A stretch of DNA of 64,000 nucleotides from Nissolia schottii. Its lineage: Eukaryota; Streptophyta; Magnoliopsida; Fabales; Fabaceae. Made by a program: the position numbers and the translations under genes. The notes beneath the pieces were generated by a model. The model was not told the DNA's origin and searched no databases. It was given only the letters and a program-made list of their open reading frames with translations. Positions 14,101-23,479 of the stretch are shown here, piece by piece (positions within the stretch are counted from its first letter, which is position 1; each line of letters begins with the position of its first letter). The DNA is taken from NCBI GenBank assembly GCA_003254905.1, contig QANU01016882.1, positions 186,114 through 250,113 of the forward strand. The letters are read 5' to 3'.

Positions 14101-15780
14101 GAGTGGCTGGGCAGAACTAGCAGAAACAACACGTGGCCGAACCAGCGGAGGAAATGAGGGGCGAAACCAGTAAAGGCAATGGGATGGGCAAAACTAGCAA
14201 AGGCAACGGGCTAGACAGAACCAACAAAAGCAATGGGATGAGCGGAACCAGCAATAGGCAACAAGTCTAGGTTGGGAAAAACCAATAATAAGCAATGAGC
14301 AACGGTAACAAGTCTGGGGCTTCAAGTGGTGTGCATAGGCACGTGGGAAGCCGAATGGTAATGAGATTTCAGTGGCAGGACCGACAGAGGACTACAAATA
14401 GAGTGGTGCTGATGGTGAGAACAATAGAATTGGTGAAGGAAGAGTAGTTTGATGATGCTGCAGTGACTTGAACAGTGGAAACAGTATTGGAGAGAAAGAG
14501 AGGCATAATTAGGGATTTTGTCTTTTGTTTGGGAGAAAAGGAGATTTGCGAAATTTAGGAATGAGTTCTTCGAACTCAGAGGGTAGCAAAAGCAAAGTGT
14601 GTCTAAGGGTGGATGTCATGGCTTTGATACCATGTTAAGCATAGTAGGAGAACGGGGATAGTGACAAGGAAAGACAAGAGAGAAACTAAAGAAAATTAAG
14701 GATTTTATTATATGATTGTTATGTTCAATGAGTACAAAGATAATATGTCTATTTATAGGCTAAGAATAAGAAAAAGATACAACAATAAGAATCAAATAAA
14801 TTTAAGATAAGATAAGATATAATAATATCTTAATTTATTCTTAACAAGGAGTGATTTTAGGAGGATTATCAGAGAGATCTTTCATCACCCTAAAAGGAAA
14901 ACAAACGTGAGACAAACAAATCATCCTTGGTAGTGTTCAGTAAGCATCCCAAGACAAAAGATACAAAAATGAAGTATAGAAATTAGCTTAAAAATCGTCC
15001 CCAGATATGTCTTCTGTATTCCTCCTTTCTGGATGTACAGAAATCAATTAAAAATTATCCCCAAACAAAGGCAATTTTAAGTGTCATGTTTTTATTTCCT
15101 TTTCCAAACATGTTTTTGTCCCTATTATCTCTGTATTTTCTACCACCAAACACTATATCTCTGAACTATTTTAAAACAAATCGCTCGTATCAATGCAAGT
15201 CTCCACATACTTATGCACTGACCTAAATGTCTGAACTAGCTCAATTTCGTTTAAACTATGCCCTCAAAACACACCCAGAGGAACACCCGAGCATAACTAG
15301 AGAAAGGTAATGATAAAATTTGACAGGGAATTTCAATAACAATTATATGGTTAAGAATCATAATTACAGTTGAAAATAATACATCCAGTAATTACATATC
15401 ATCACACACTCATAAGCCGACAGCAAACTTGTACGGTTAAAAATTTATAATATAGAGAGAGAAAAAAAGAATGAACAATAGATTGTAAGCATGGGAATTC
15501 CAGTTTCTACTGAGAGACAAACCTTAGTGGCTCTGCCGAGACTCCAATGACAAAGTCGAACGATTTGTGTTGTGTTCTTCGTCTCGTCGTTGCTCTTGAT
15601 TTCTCGGGTATTCCTAGCTGATTTTTTCTTATTCTAAGCTTATGTATTCGAATGGTGTAAAAACAGCGTGAAGCTGTTGGATAATACTGACCGTTCGATC
15701 TGTTATTTAATAACAACATGAATGAATGACACGTGTAGTTGACGAGGATCTGCAACAACTTTCGGGTCGATTGCAATGAG
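8156..15780 (-). CDS. Acyl-protein thioesterase (N-terminal half only)
   Basis: This is a plant acyl-protein thioesterase/lysophospholipase-like carboxylesterase, an alpha/beta hydrolase of about 250 aa that removes fatty acids from S-acylated proteins. Five coding exons read in phase on the minus strand: 13,164-13,134 (MSFSAPSLGSG, last codon split), 12,922-12,808 (ends WLHGLGDNGS), 8,628-8,592 (WSQLLETLPLPN), 8,517-8,448 (IKWICPTAPTQP) and 8,261-8,156 (FDVGDLS to STEPAD). They total 359 bp, or 119 codons, with consensus splice sites and no stops. A non-coding first exon probably runs from about 15,780 to 15,523 (donor AAG/GTTTGT). The exons with the GFSMG nucleophile, Asp and His are not in the window. 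They either lie beyond position 1, past the retroelements, or are lost. Intron 2 holds a LINE and intron 4 is short. Family identity is recognised from sequence; integrity is unknown. Confidence 0.85.
8818..9284. mobile_element. Mutator-type MITE with long inverted repeats
   Basis: The 467-bp element is a near-palindrome. Its left arm (GGCTAAATTCATTGACC, then CCTGAGGTTTGGT) matches the reverse complement of its right arm. It is flanked by the exact direct repeat ATAAATATTA at 8,808-8,817 and 9,285-9,294, a 9-10 bp target duplication as made by Mutator-like transposases. It carries no transposase gene, so it is non-autonomous. It sits in intron 2 of the thioesterase gene, between the exons at 8,592-8,628 and 12,808-12,922. 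Confidence 0.8.
9295..10360. other. Intron sequence without recognisable features
   Basis: AT-rich sequence inside intron 2 of the thioesterase gene, between the MITE and the LINE. No coding motif, tandem array or repeat boundary could be recognised. Confidence 0.5.
10360..12580 (+). mobile_element. LINE (L1-type) retrotransposon, 5' truncated
   Basis: Three blocks of an L1-type reverse transcriptase C-terminal region are read in order. The first, at 10,393-10,590, has the GLKINLSKS and YLGVPLGGNP motifs. The second, at 10,597-10,803, has ISKSLGNW, LIQPCLSSIP and IMRDFLW. After the solo LTR comes the RVT zinc-binding domain at 11,919-12,356 (KAPYKVKSFIW, CVKCG, HLFLHC). The 3' end is A-rich at about 12,565-12,580. 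The 5' part with the endonuclease is missing, which is typical of LINE insertions. Frames are broken by stops. The left edge is approximate and no target duplication was confirmed. It lies in the same intron, antisense to the thioesterase gene. Confidence 0.85.
11393..11910 (-). mobile_element. Solo LTR (518 bp) inside the LINE
   Basis: Read on the minus strand it begins TGTTAGTATCC and ends GGTTCCTATCA, so the ends are short inverted repeats of LTR type. The exact 5-bp direct repeat CTCAC flanks it at 11,388-11,392 and 11,911-11,915. LINE coding homology stops at the left flank and resumes at the right flank. This is what recombination between two LTRs leaves behind. No internal sequence remains. 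Confidence 0.85.
13877..14846 (-). mobile_element. Short copia-type element with one LTR and repetitive leader
   Basis: Read on the minus strand, a 214-bp LTR (14,846-14,633, TGTTAAGAATA to CTTAACA) with a CCTATAAATAG promoter motif is followed at once by TGGTATCAAAGCC (14,632-14,620), a primer-binding site for initiator tRNA-Met. The roughly 750 bp that follow consist largely of degenerate repeats and encode nothing recognisable. The direct repeat AGGAG lies at 13,872-13,876 and 14,847-14,851, so the unit may be a complete insertion. However, the far end (ATATTAACA) does not match the LTR start, which suggests a 3' deletion. It lies in the first intron of the thioesterase gene, in the gene's own orientation. 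Confidence 0.7.
13910..14330. repeat. Degenerate short repeats (GGCAACGAGTGGCTGGGC type)
   Basis: About ten imperfect units of 30-40 bp contain CAACGAGTGGCTGGG followed by AACCAGCAAAGG or variants. Spacing and sequence drift towards the low-coordinate end. They lie between the primer-binding site and the left end of the copia-type element and look like an expanded leader. Confidence 0.7.
14931..15155. mobile_element. Small MITE, TAGTGTT...AACACTA ends
   Basis: The 225-bp segment starts TAGTGTTCAG and ends CCAAACACTA, forming short inverted ends bounded by TA. A second, partial copy of its right half is found at about 31,289-31,416 (shared CAATTTTAAG, CCAAACATGTTT and CTCTGTATTTTCT blocks), which confirms a dispersed repeat. 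The class is uncertain. Confidence 0.55.
15523..15780 (-). other. Putative 5' UTR exon of the thioesterase gene
   Basis: Read on the minus strand, a GT donor (AAG/GTTTGTCTC) lies at 15,523. A clear acceptor (TTTGTTTAG at about 13,173) precedes the exon with the start codon, so an upstream non-coding exon is needed. The stretch holds CT-rich sequence typical of 5' leaders. Its right end, the transcription start, is a guess. Confidence 0.4.
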
Positions 15781-15989
15781 ATCCAACATCCCAAAGTTGT
15801 CCATGCTCACCGGATCACATCCACGGATCATATTAACATGTAGCTTGTCCTTTAGTAGCTGGACAGCTTTTGAAGAGTTGTTAAAATGGCCTGAACTCGA
15901 AGGGTTATTTCGAATCTATACATCATCAAACATGAGCTTTATTTCACCTCGAGCAAAGCAAGATAGGATAAATTTATATAGTATGTAAT

Positions 15990-16556
15990 AACTTCTTCAA
16001 TTATTTGGTATGGTTAATGTGTTATAAGTATATCTATCAAATATTTTTACACATCAAAATATTAATAATTTAACCCTCTATAGTGAGATATAGGGTGCAT
16101 TTGTTTGGACTAAGAAGAAAAACAAAAATAGAAAATTATTTACTTTTAGATGAAATTGTAAAAGTAGTTACTTTTAGAATCAAAATTTGTTAAATTGCAC
16201 TTCACCCCAACTTTTCATTATGATTAATCACTAATGATTTGTTAAGTTTTTGTTTTCATTTCATCTATTTTTTATTTTCAAAAGTTGGTAGATAAAAGAG
16301 TGAGAAATGTGGGAAAAAAAATAGTATTTCCTATTTTAAAATTTTATGAAAAAAATAGTAAACTCAAAAAAAAGATATAAGATGTATTATTATCGTTATT
16401 TTCATTAACCTAATAGAAAACACAAGGAAAAGAAATAAAATTATAAACTTAATTAATTATTGGTGATCAGTCACAAAAAAATAATTAGAGTAAAAATTTT
16501 GACAAACCTTAAAAATAGTTTGTACATTTTAGCCTAAGCAAAACACATTACCCTTT
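15990..16556. other. AT-rich intergenic sequence
   Basis: Upstream of the thioesterase gene. Contains poly-A/T runs but no coding motif or repeat boundary that could be defended. Confidence 0.5.
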
Positions 16557-16830
16557 CACTATTAGAATAATGGGTTTTAGCCATGGTTTACATTGTAGCA
16601 AATTTAACAAAAATTTGTGGTAAGCAAATGCCATTACGGTTCTCAAAATTGTGGCTAATCGGAGTGTTGCAAAGTTACTAGCCATAGTTTTTAGAACTGC
16701 GGTGACAAAGAGTTAGCTACAAACATAGAATAATTTAGCTACAGTGTAACCGAGGCTAAAATTTCTAAAACCCAAAAAAAAAATAAACCAAGTTAGCCAC
16801 AATTTAACTATGGCTAACTATTGCAAGAAG
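16557..16830 (+). mobile_element. Possible CACTA transposon end
   Basis: The segment starts CACTATTAGAATAATGGG at 16,557 and is followed by at least eight short motifs GGCTAA/TTAGCC or close variants in both orientations within about 260 bp. A CACTA terminus with many subterminal motifs is typical of En/Spm-type elements. The matching other end is not found: a TAGTG at 16,973 has no similar flank. This is probably an isolated terminal fragment. Confidence 0.45.
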
Positions 16831-16979
16831 CTAATATATATACACACACTCACAAATAAACAATTCAATGTCTCCCGCAACCTTCAACTTCCTTTAAACT
16901 ATAGATAAAATTAACAAGGAATTACAACAAACAACTAGATAATATTTAGTATCTTTACCAAACAAAACGCGTTAGTGGT

Positions 16980-17240
16980 GTAACACCCCGTATTTTTACA
17001 AAACATAAACATAGTATTTTTTTGCTGCATAGCAATTAATAATTATGCATAATATTGAACCACACTTTCATAGTACATTGTTTAAATAATAATATTCCTC
17101 TAGTCACGTCGATTTCAAAACTTTCGTCAGAATGACAATCGGGCCTACGTTTCAGAAGTTATGATCAGGTCCGCTAGCCTGCAACCAGAGACCAAAGACT
17201 TTGTCTGACGCTCATTGATAAACGTGTTCTCTGTTGTTAT
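16980..17240 (+). mobile_element. Possible gypsy LTR start fragment
   Basis: Begins TGTAACACCCCG, the typical left end of plant gypsy LTRs, followed by about 250 bp without coding sense before copia RNase H sequence takes over. No right end or target duplication is seen, so it may be truncated. Confidence 0.35.
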
Positions 17241-17802
17241 ATTGATTCAAACATGGTAGGAGATATTGATTCCAGGAAATTTACTTTTGGTTATTTGATT
17301 ACCTTCGTAGAAGGAACTATGGCTTGACAGTCTAAGTTGTAAAAGTTTGTTGCATTGTCCACAACTGAGGCTAAGTTCATTATTATTACTAAAGCTTGCA
17401 AAGAGTTGCTTTTGATGAAGAAATTTGTCCAAGAACTTGGTTTTACTCAACAGAGACATATTTTATTTTGCGACAGCTAGAGTGCTATACATCTTGGAAA
17501 GAATTTCACTTTTTATGGTAGATCTAAACATATTGATGTTCGATATAATTGGATATGTAATATTCTGGATTCTAAGGCGATAGAGCTTGAAAAGGTTCAC
17601 AAAGATGATAATGGTTTAGACATGATGGCTAAGTTTACCACGAGGGAAGTTTGAAGATTATCGATTTGTTGCCGGTTTAGCAATTGTCTCCACTTGATTC
17701 AACGAAAGAGTTTGTTGTGTTAAGGCCTTTATTAAATTGGGTCCAATTATTTATTATCTTATCTATTATTATCTAAAAAAAATTATAGGATTAAATCCTA
17801 TT

Positions 17803-17838
<36 letters not shown>

Positions 17839-18240
17839 AATCACCTGCAACGTATACGATAAACAGCACAGCGTCAGCCGGTTTTGTTTTGGAGAATTTT
17901 TGGTCTTTGTGATATTTGTTGAGTACTATTTTGTGCTCTATTTTTAACGTGATTTTAGTTGTTTGTTCCAAAAATTGTGATCGTTAATCTAGTAACCTCA
18001 GAATATTTTTATCTCCTATTTGACTATACTGTTTTTACTTTGTGTTGGTCTTTTAAACGTGTTACTGTATTATTTATTCCACCCTTTTAATAGTGAATAG
18101 ACTTTCATCTTTGAGATTCCTTACATGGAACTCTTGCTGTACTCATTGATATTTTTATAGTGGATTTTTTTAGACTAGGTCTCGTAGTTTTTTGTCCCTC
18201 TAGTTGGGGGGTTTTCAACATTAAAAATTGGTATATGCTC
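17240..18240 (+). pseudogene. copia RNase H remnant with 3' LTR
   Basis: A single forward frame from about 17,256 to 17,655 reads through the copia RNase H domain: GDIDSRKFTFGYL, LSTTEAKFI, ACKELLLMKKFVQELG, SKHIDVRYNWI and DDNGLDMMAKF, with at least three in-frame stops. A putative LTR starts at about 17,713 (TGTTGTGTTAAGG). It includes GTTTTTTGTCCCTCTAGTTGGGGGGTTTTC near 18,190-18,220, a block like those near the 3' end of LTRs of this lineage. Everything upstream of RNase H is absent. The right boundary is not defined. Confidence 0.75.
17800..17836. repeat. (AT)n microsatellite
   Basis: About 15 TA units inside the putative copia LTR. Confidence 0.9.
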
Positions 18241-18469
18241 TCTTTATTTTGCCTATTTAATTTTCACACTTAAATATATTGCTTGCCATATATTACGTTT
18301 TTTGTAGGTTCAATTCAAGTAGAAAATATTATTTTCACTGCATGCTTGTGATTTTTTTGCTATATATAGACCTCTTTCCTAACCGTGTTGACATTCCATT
18401 TTAAAAAGGGATTATCAACAATCTTGCATAAACATTAGTTGAGATAACAATAAGTAAATATTTGCATAG

Positions 18470-19080
18470 TTATTTGTATTTAGGATGGCGTGATAGTTAA
18501 AGTGAAAATAAACTTTATTTTATGTTAGAACGTAGAGTGAATTTTTAGCTGTTAAAATTATATTTGTATGATAAAGATTAAATCTTAAAAAGAAAATATA
18601 TTATACAGGAGAAGAACAAAATTAATGAGCTAAAATTAATTTTGATACACTTTTGTTTTAAGATTTAATCTTGAATATATAAATACAATTCGATGACAAA
18701 AAAATTCACACAAAACTCTCTTTCAATACCCTACTTATACTCAAATAATCACTTGGACTCATAAAAAAAGTTCAATTTTGTCTTTTATTTGTTAAAATAG
18801 AGAACCAAATTAAGCTTTTTACCCTTGTATACATTGGATTTGAATGAGTAACATTCACTCCATACAGATTTATGATACACATTCTTAGGCCTAAACTAGT
18901 GCGAAGCTTAACATTACATGTTATAACCGTCAACATGTGCTAGCACATACAAACTAGATATTAAGAAAGGGAGATTCAGATCATTTTTCAGCCAACGACA
19001 TGGGCCGTGTTATTGACAGCTAGTAGATAGTCATCATCATACATATAACTAGTATGTACTTATTTTACAGTTATCATGAG
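18470..19080. other. Intergenic sequence downstream of the NC2-alpha gene
   Basis: AT-rich; probably includes the 3' UTR and terminator of the NC2-alpha gene near 18,900-19,109. No other feature recognised. Confidence 0.5.
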
Positions 19081-19109
19081 CATTTTCTCTAATTTAGTCT
19101 CCCAAAGAT

Positions 19110-21941
19110 TTACCCTTCCTCATCATAATCTTCTTCCTCCTCTTCTAGTCGCCCCCCAAGGTGTGCAAGTTGCATAGAGTCAACGGCCATCTTGTCCACA
19201 TCAGAAAGGGACCAGCCTGGAAGTTCTTCATGCTTGCTCTCCGTTGCAGGTTCGGCTGCAGTTTCAGACAATGATGCATTAGCTGCTATGCTAGCATTTT
19301 TGTCCATGTGGTTCATGTTGGCATTCAGATCAATAGTGTGGAGTGACTCGGAGCTTTCAACGGGGACCACAATAGTTTCCTTCGGTAACTCCTTTGACTC
19401 TGAACCATTAAATATTGCTGTCACACTTGTGTTACAATCATGTAGGCTGCCCTGCTGAACAGAAGTGGGAGGCTCAGTTTCGGCTTCCTGACAGTAGGCC
19501 TCTCTTTCTACAGCTCGAGCCCCTCGACCACGGCCTCTTCCTCTCCCTCTAACTCTACCTCGGCCTCTTCCCCTACTGCCAGCGTGGTTGAACTCACGCT
19601 GGAATAAAAGAAAATCATTATCTAACCCTAGATTAAGGGAATGCTAGGCATGAAGCCATTCTTCACACGAGTCATGACATACCATTCATTCCTTCAAGAC
19701 TTCAGTATTTGTAGTGTTTCATAACGAAAACCAACTATGATGAAATCTAGAATTTTTAAACGACGACCAAAAAAGAAAAATTGTGCACAACCTAAGGGTA
19801 CCAGACATAATAAAATTTGAAAGAACAAATTAGACATCCACACGTGCAAGTGTTGCAAGGTTTTTGGGTGCATATTTTCTATCAACAAATTAAAAACACA
19901 ACCTTGTGAAGAAAATGTAGAGTTTAATTTTGATGCAATTACAGTGTAAAAGATTTTGCACGATGGACCAATCAAGTCATTTTGATTGGATGACCTTTTA
20001 AGGAGTGTGATAGTCAACCATGTTTGCGGACTTGTCAATATATGATTGGATGATAGTATAAAACTCTTTTACACTCTTTTACGTCTTGTCACCCTCTCAC
20101 AACACATTATGGAGCTCACTCTTACAAAGAGAGCCCCATAATGTATTGTGAGGGGGATGAGACAGTGTCTACACCCTTTCGTATGTTCAAAGAGCATTTT
20201 CTTGGAACAATAATAGGGAGTTCCTTTTTCCATAAAAGAGCTAGAAACAAGTGGGCATCTATGTTACTGATATGAAGGATGTACTAAAAAGATAGTTTAT
20301 GGGACGTACTAGCATGATTGGTCATGAATCAAAGATGCTGAAAAGTGTTTTAAGAAACTAAAGTCAGCAAATCTCAAGTCTCAACCAGCAGGTAAACAAA
20401 AGTAGGCCCCAAACATCGATACACAGTTAATGCACTACTATTAAGGGCATGCAGACACAAGGAAAAGTGCAATTACCATCTTGCTCAGGTTAGCCTCTTC
20501 ATCACTGTCCTTACAATCATCACCAGCAGCTTTCCTGGCAGGATCATTCTTATACACGTCAATAACTTTGGATAGACCAATAAGAAGGGTAAAGGAAACA
20601 CAACAAAAACACAGATATTGGCCTTCAAACCTCCTTCTTGAAATGGTTCGATCATCAGCACCAGAATCTGTATGACCATGGCCATGGCCGTAGTCAGGAA
20701 CCCTGCCGACAACGTCCCTCAGAAAATCAAAGACATTGTAGCTTTGTACACAATGTTTTCTACAATTTACATTTACCACTTGTTAGACTAGACTTGGTGT
20801 TCGTACTGCCTAAAATCAAATGAATAAAAAGGCAGGAAGGAAACATTACAATAGCATAGTCAAATAGGATATGAATAATACTTAGATAAATTAATCAACT
20901 TAAGAGATATCTGAGACGGATAACACAAACTATAAATGGTAGGGTCAAAGTCCCCAGTGCCACCAAATCCATACAACTTTGGGTTAACTAGTGAGGAACA
21001 ACTCATATTTGATATCTCAACAACCAAACTCTTTCTATATATAAGGCAACCAGATGATGGTAGAACAAAATGAAAGACTAAATAAGGGTGGCCCAAAGCA
21101 CGAGGGTCTCACATAGTGTTAGATTAAATATAATGAAAGATTAAATATTCTGTTTTTTTACACCCCCACACCCGTCTTTTTCTTTTAGATGAAAGAAAAT
21201 GAAAGTCACATCCATATCTCCAATACCAAGCTCAGTTAAGGAAATCAAACTATGACGTATGCAAATAAAGCTTCATGCAAAATATTTCTTCAACTATTCA
21301 TCGAACAATCGAAACCTTTATTCATTTCCAGTCATTCTAGTGCAGGGTGCAAGAAAAGTGAGACCCAATGTATAAAATAGACAACATTTTAAGGATCAGG
21401 AGTCTAGTATAAGCTTAATTAGGAGTTAGCAGTACCAACATTTACTTGGTACAAGTGGTTCCACATAGCAGTACCAACATTTAGTTGGTACAAGTGGTTC
21501 CACACTTTTTTCCCTTACACAAGATCTCATTGTTGAGTCTATACCCTAAACCCATCAACTAGCGCTGGGAAAGCTTACTCCAATAATGGATTGACCTATC
21601 ATGAACCAAATTAGTTGGAGTCCAATGAACTCTAGGTAATGGTGATTAATACTCTCAAGAACCATCTCTCTTAATGAGTAGAGGCAATTGAATGATTTTA
21701 TATTTGACAAACCCTCTCATGCATGAGCCCATTGGGCGTGATGCATGGACATTGCACATGTTAACTTCTTATACCTTGTGCTGAAATTTAACATATTTGT
21801 TAGAAAATGGGGGCGGCAGGTTTTGAACCCACAATCACTTGGTGTAGAAGCTTTGATATCGTCTCAAGAATCATCTCTCCCCAAAGCTTAAGCAAATGGG
21901 TAAAGACACTTGAATGATTTTATATTTGACAAATACAAGGA

Positions 21942-21980
<39 letters not shown>

Positions 21981-23433
21981 CCCTATGATCACATCAACTT
22001 GAATTTGAAGTGACTGAGACTCTTGGAAGCCAAAACACTGTTTCCACACATCATGCTTGGACTAGCTTCAAGCAAATGACTTGAAAGAAAAATGAGTTCA
22101 AATGAAGGCTTTAGAAACAGAAAATATACTGCAGCTGTGCAGCATGGAGAGAAAATAAGAAGATTTTCTCAGTCGAACAAATGAGTTTCTTCTTTAGAAC
22201 TTGGAAGTAAAAAAGTAAACTAGTAGGGAAACAAGGACTGCCAAGTACCCATGATTCTAGCTTAACTCCACCATCATATTGTTTTTGTCGTGTTGGATCT
22301 TTATCACACCGATAAAAGATGTGTTAGAACTGTTGGACTAAAATTTCCTTTTATTTGCACCATCTTCTTGTGTGGGCAGAAAAATATATTGCAGCATACA
22401 GTAGAAATAAGAAGATTCACTCGGTTGTATAGACAGGTTTGTCCTTTGGAAGTAAAGATGTAGAGACAGCCGCCAAGTGCCCAAGTGTGTAGCTAAACTT
22501 GATGGTTTTTTGCCATGATGGACTGAAATTTCCATTCATTATTAATTCTTAATAAAAATAATTTTTGTGCGTAAAAATTTAAGACAAAAAGAATCAAAGG
22601 CAATATATACTAAACATTAGGAAATGCAGGAGAACCCAAATTAACCATACAATTATGTACAAAAATTCATACGTTTAGAAAGTTCATAAGACATATAAAA
22701 GACGATAGTTATGTTGAAGTGAAGGGATAAATAAGACATACCAATAAAGTATAACAATATACTCCATAGCCAGAAATGTAACTTAATCAGAAATTTACAA
22801 ACAAGTTTGGCCATTTGTATCTAGTTTACAGTTTTAAATTCTTTTTACAGCATCAAGAAATTAAGAATCTTTTAAAAAGAAAAAAGACTGTGTTCCTATG
22901 TTTCACTTTTAACTTCCATTTATAACTCAGACATGTGAGCAACAAGGAGCAATGAGAACTAAAATCAAAGGTCATTCAAAATGATTAAAGAAGTCAATTA
23001 TAGAGACATTACAATATTCTCTTTTTAAGTTCTAGAGTTCACTAGAATAGGAGAAAGCATAATAGCCCTTGACTTACAAATGCAATGAATTCATGGTCTT
23101 TGCTCCTCTTTGAAGAGTTATTTCATAAGTACGGTCACATAGATCTTGCAAAAATAGCTCTAGGGCTTTCGCTGCAATGCATTCATGAGTCACATAAACA
23201 ACACACACACACACATATATATAGGGGATGACTCACGTGAAAAGGTGGCTTATGGTGAGAAATAAGATGCAATAATAACCTTTAGCTTAAAAATAACAGT
23301 CAAAATTAAAAGATAAAATTAGCAACTCACATGATCTTTTTTAGCAACTCACATGAGATTTTTCTAACAATTTACTCCTTCCCCTGTTACTCTCAAGTCT
23401 CAACCCTGCCCTTTTCTCTCTCTTTCAATCAAT

Positions 23434-23479
<46 letters not shown>

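Noticed and set aside
15776..15988. 70-codon open frame upstream of the thioesterase gene
   Set aside because: No recognisable domain, and it overlaps the expected promoter of the minus-strand gene.
16557..16977. A complete small CACTA element from CACTA to TAGTG
   Set aside because: The putative right end does not match the left end beyond five bases and the 3-bp flanks differ.
19192..19458. 88-codon open frame antisense to the last NC2-alpha exon
   Set aside because: It is a shadow of the well-supported coding exon on the other strand.
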